From Methanoculleus receptaculi (GTDB lineage: Archaea > Halobacteriota > Methanomicrobia > Methanomicrobiales > Methanoculleaceae): a stretch of 64,000 nt of DNA. The notes beneath the pieces are model-generated. The model was not told the origin of the DNA. It made no database searches and was given only the letters and a program-made list of their open reading frames with translations. The position numbers were made by a program, and so were the translations under genes. Below are positions 62,266 through 64,000 of this stretch, in pieces. The stretch is taken from the NCBI RefSeq assembly GCF_033472595.1, contig NZ_CP137642.1, positions 1,364,001 through 1,428,000 on the forward strand, written 5' to 3'. How positions within the stretch are numbered: position 1 is the first letter of the stretch; every line of letters begins with the position of its first letter.

Positions 62266-63405
62266 TCAATGGTGCTCTGGATTCCAGTCTGTGCAGACGT
62301 CCATTCCCGGATCGAGCAGCACCTTGTGCGGGAGACCGATGAGTGAGACCGCCGCGAGCGCCCCTATAACACCACGCCCACCGTGGAGGTGCACCCCGAA
62401 CCGCCTGGCGGTGACCTCGGCCTCCTCCCGCTCGATCACCGCCTCTCTTGCGACCTTACCGTAAGCGCGGAGGTCACGAGGTACCACAAATCCCTCCCGG
62501 AGAGCGATTCCCCACTCTGGGGACGCCGCCTCCCCGGCGACAAACCGCACCGCGGCCTCCTCTATCCGAGGGATCATTGAGGGTTCCACCGCAACCTCGA
62601 TGCAACTGCAGGAGTTTCCGGCAGTCCTGGGCTCGAGGTGGGGGTTAAGCATCGCGACGCGGTGACCGATCGGCATGACGCCATCGAGTTTCGTGAGATG
62701 TTGAAGGAGGGCGAGGGCCAGGGCGAAGGTTGCGCCCTCCGCAGCAGTATCGGTGTCATCGATACCAATAGCGACGTAAGCAAGCGCCCGGGTGACCACC
62801 TCTCCCTCGACCAGAGGCCCCTCGCGGTGGACGGTTACGCCACACACACCCTCTGCAAAGGACATCATATCGGTGAGAGAGTAAGCCGGGCCGCCGATAC
62901 ACCTGATCTGCTGACGGATAAGGCCATCTTCGTAGAAGACGCCGAGAATCCCCACTGCCGGCGCAGGATCAAGACCCACAGCGACCTCCTGCCGTCCGAG
63001 GTGCGCCCGCTCACGGAGCAGCGTCCCGTCTCGCCAGACAGACTGGAGAGCACCACCCGCGCGGGCGTGATGGAATTCGCAGAACGCAGCGCACCCACCG
63101 CTCATGCACTCGTGATAGATCTCGACCTCCTCACCATCAATCGTGGTGAATACCCGGCGGCAAGCGCTCTCCGGCATCACGCTGATCGCCACATACCGCG
63201 CAGCGTGCCGACCCCGCTGCTCTTCCAGCAGAGCGACGCAGCCCTCCTCGATGAGACGGTTGACCCAGTCCTGGATGGTGCTCCGGGGGATGCCGGTTGC
63301 TTCAGCGATACCGGCGACCGTGAAGTAACCGTTATCCAGCGTTGCCTGACGCATCAGTCGCATCAGTTGCTTTCTCCGCTCAAGAACCCTGGACATACCT
63401 GTCAC
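62266..63405 (-). CDS. TiaS-like protein with N-terminal HTH
   Basis: Residues 1-65 form a helix-turn-helix (FTVAGIAEATGIPRSTIQDW). The rest resembles the nucleotide-binding core of TiaS-type tRNA-modifying enzymes, with AIGIDDTDTAAEGATFALAL near the middle (GIDDTDx motif) and RTAGNSCSCIEVAVEPSMIP after it. It may correspond to a methanogenesis-marker protein of this superfamily, but the specific assignment is tentative. It overlaps the homoserine dehydrogenase gene by 26 bases. The HTH suggests a fused regulator. Confidence 0.65.
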   Translation of the reverse strand: MTGMSRVLERRKQLMRLMRQATLDNGYFTVAGIAEATGIPRSTIQDWVNRLIEEGCVALLEEQRGRHAARYVAISVMPESACRRVFTTIDGEEVEIYHECMSGGCAAFCEFHHARAGGALQSVWRDGTLLRERAHLGRQEVAVGLDPAPAVGILGVFYEDGLIRQQIRCIGGPAYSLTDMMSFAEGVCGVTVHREGPLVEGEVVTRALAYVAIGIDDTDTAAEGATFALALALLQHLTKLDGVMPIGHRVAMLNPHLEPRTAGNSCSCIEVAVEPSMIPRIEEAAVRFVAGEAASPEWGIALREGFVVPRDLRAYGKVAREAVIEREEAEVTARRFGVHLHGGRGVIGALAAVSLIGLPHKVLLDPGMDVCTDWNPEHH

Positions 63406-64000
63406 GGATGTAGAGTATATCGCCGATCACAGCACTGGCGGTCTCGATGGAGCCCGCGCCCTTGCCGATGAACGTGAGGTCACCGGCGAGATCCGTCTCC
63501 ACCGTAACGGCGTTGAGTGTCCCCTCGACGACGAGGGGGTGCGTCTTTGTGATTATACGTGGCGATACACGAAGCACTCCAGCCGCCGGGACGATCTCAC
63601 CTATCAGCCGGATGGTACAGTCCTGCTCTTCTGCCAGGTGGAGGGCCTCGGGCGTCAGAAGGGATATTCCCGTCCTATCCACCCTATCAAGCGTGGTCTG
63701 CATATCGAGGACGGTATTTGCCAGGATTACCAGTTTGATCGCCGCGTCGATCCCTTCAACATCGTATGTGGGGTCTGCCTCTGCATACCCGAGTTCACGG
63801 GCTTCGGCCAGAGCCTGTGCGTAGGTGAGACCTTCTGCAGCCATCCGGGTGAGGATGTAGTTGCAGGTGCCGTTAAATACTCCGTAGAGCCGGGAGATGG
63901 TGTTGCCGGCAAGCCCTTCCTGCATGGCATGTATGAGCGGGATCGCACCGCAGACCGTTGCCTCGTACCTGAGGGTGACGCCATTCTCCTCGGCAAGCAC
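63380..64000 (-). CDS. hom: Homoserine dehydrogenase, partial (N terminus outside window)
   Basis: The visible 206 residues belong to homoserine dehydrogenase, which makes homoserine for threonine, methionine and isoleucine. The family segment VFNGTCNYILTRMAAEGLTY and the substrate-binding LGYAEADPTYDVEGIDAAIK are present. The frame is open to the window edge; the NAD-binding start is beyond it. The C-terminal end is short, without an ACT domain. Confidence 0.93.
   Translation of the reverse strand: MLAEENGVTLRYEATVCGAIPLIHAMQEGLAGNTISRLYGVFNGTCNYILTRMAAEGLTYAQALAEARELGYAEADPTYDVEGIDAAIKLVILANTVLDMQTTLDRVDRTGISLLTPEALHLAEEQDCTIRLIGEIVPAAGVLRVSPRIITKTHPLVVEGTLNAVTVETDLAGDLTFIGKGAGSIETASAVIGDILYIRDRYVQGS

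Overview
The window looks like chromosome from a hydrogenotrophic methanogen of the order Methanomicrobiales, most like Methanoculleus. The reasons are high GC, archaeal-type TATA boxes, formaldehyde-activating enzyme, an archaeal siroheme/corrinoid-precursor operon from glutamyl-tRNA, CarAB, 1L-myo-inositol-1-phosphate synthase, a small sulfite-reductase-like protein and a TiaS-like protein. The genus is inferred from gene content and was not tested by a search.

The window falls into two parts. Positions 1 to about 42,700 are an accessory region full of insertion sequences, toxin-antitoxin modules, restriction-type genes and gene fragments, with housekeeping islands between them: addAB at 4.9-11.2 kb, a feo iron-uptake operon at 27.8-31.2 kb, thiC at 35.8-37.0 kb and a cysteine desulfurase at 39.9-41.1 kb. 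Positions 42,756 to 64,000 are conserved core: carAB, an iron-sulfur flavoprotein, beta-carbonic anhydrase, ilvD, the overlapping operon cysG(N)-hemA-hemB-hemL-hemC-cobA, a PrsW-like protease, tRNA-Gly(GCC), fae, ino1, a TiaS-like protein and the start of hom.

Mobile DNA includes a DDE transposase near one of a pair of 100-bp direct repeats, a frameshifted IS5-type copy, one nearly complete IS256-family element with a one-base frameshift, a truncated second IS256 copy with a nonsense codon, a 38-bp solo IS256 end, an intact IS66-family element, and a second degraded IS5-type copy. Several genes end at these elements: a nucleoside-recognition (GATE-like) membrane protein, the third gene of a restriction operon, and a zinc-ribbon gene. 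The C-terminal half of a secondary alcohol dehydrogenase, a UbiA prenyltransferase, a HIT hydrolase (two fragments) and a DUF5655 protein survive only in part.

Defence and conflict genes are the main interest. A tight operon at 16.2-19.1 kb encodes a protein with two HARE-HTH domains and an Mrr nuclease, then a DUF262/HNH protein, then a third gene cut off after 27 codons by the IS66 element. Toxin-antitoxin modules are HicBA, UPF0175/DUF3368, two MNT/HepT pairs, a PIN protein with an unrecognised 50-residue partner, and a RelE domain fused to an unknown domain. In three modules (hicBA and both mnt-hepT) the antitoxin is intact and the toxin has one inactivating mutation.

Noncoding structure includes a GC-rich hairpin-forming repeat family of about 265 bp, in three tandem units at 58.5-59.2 kb and dispersed, diverged copies elsewhere, and a two-hairpin element next to fae whose ends resemble those of IS200/IS605 elements. 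No CRISPR array or rRNA gene was seen.
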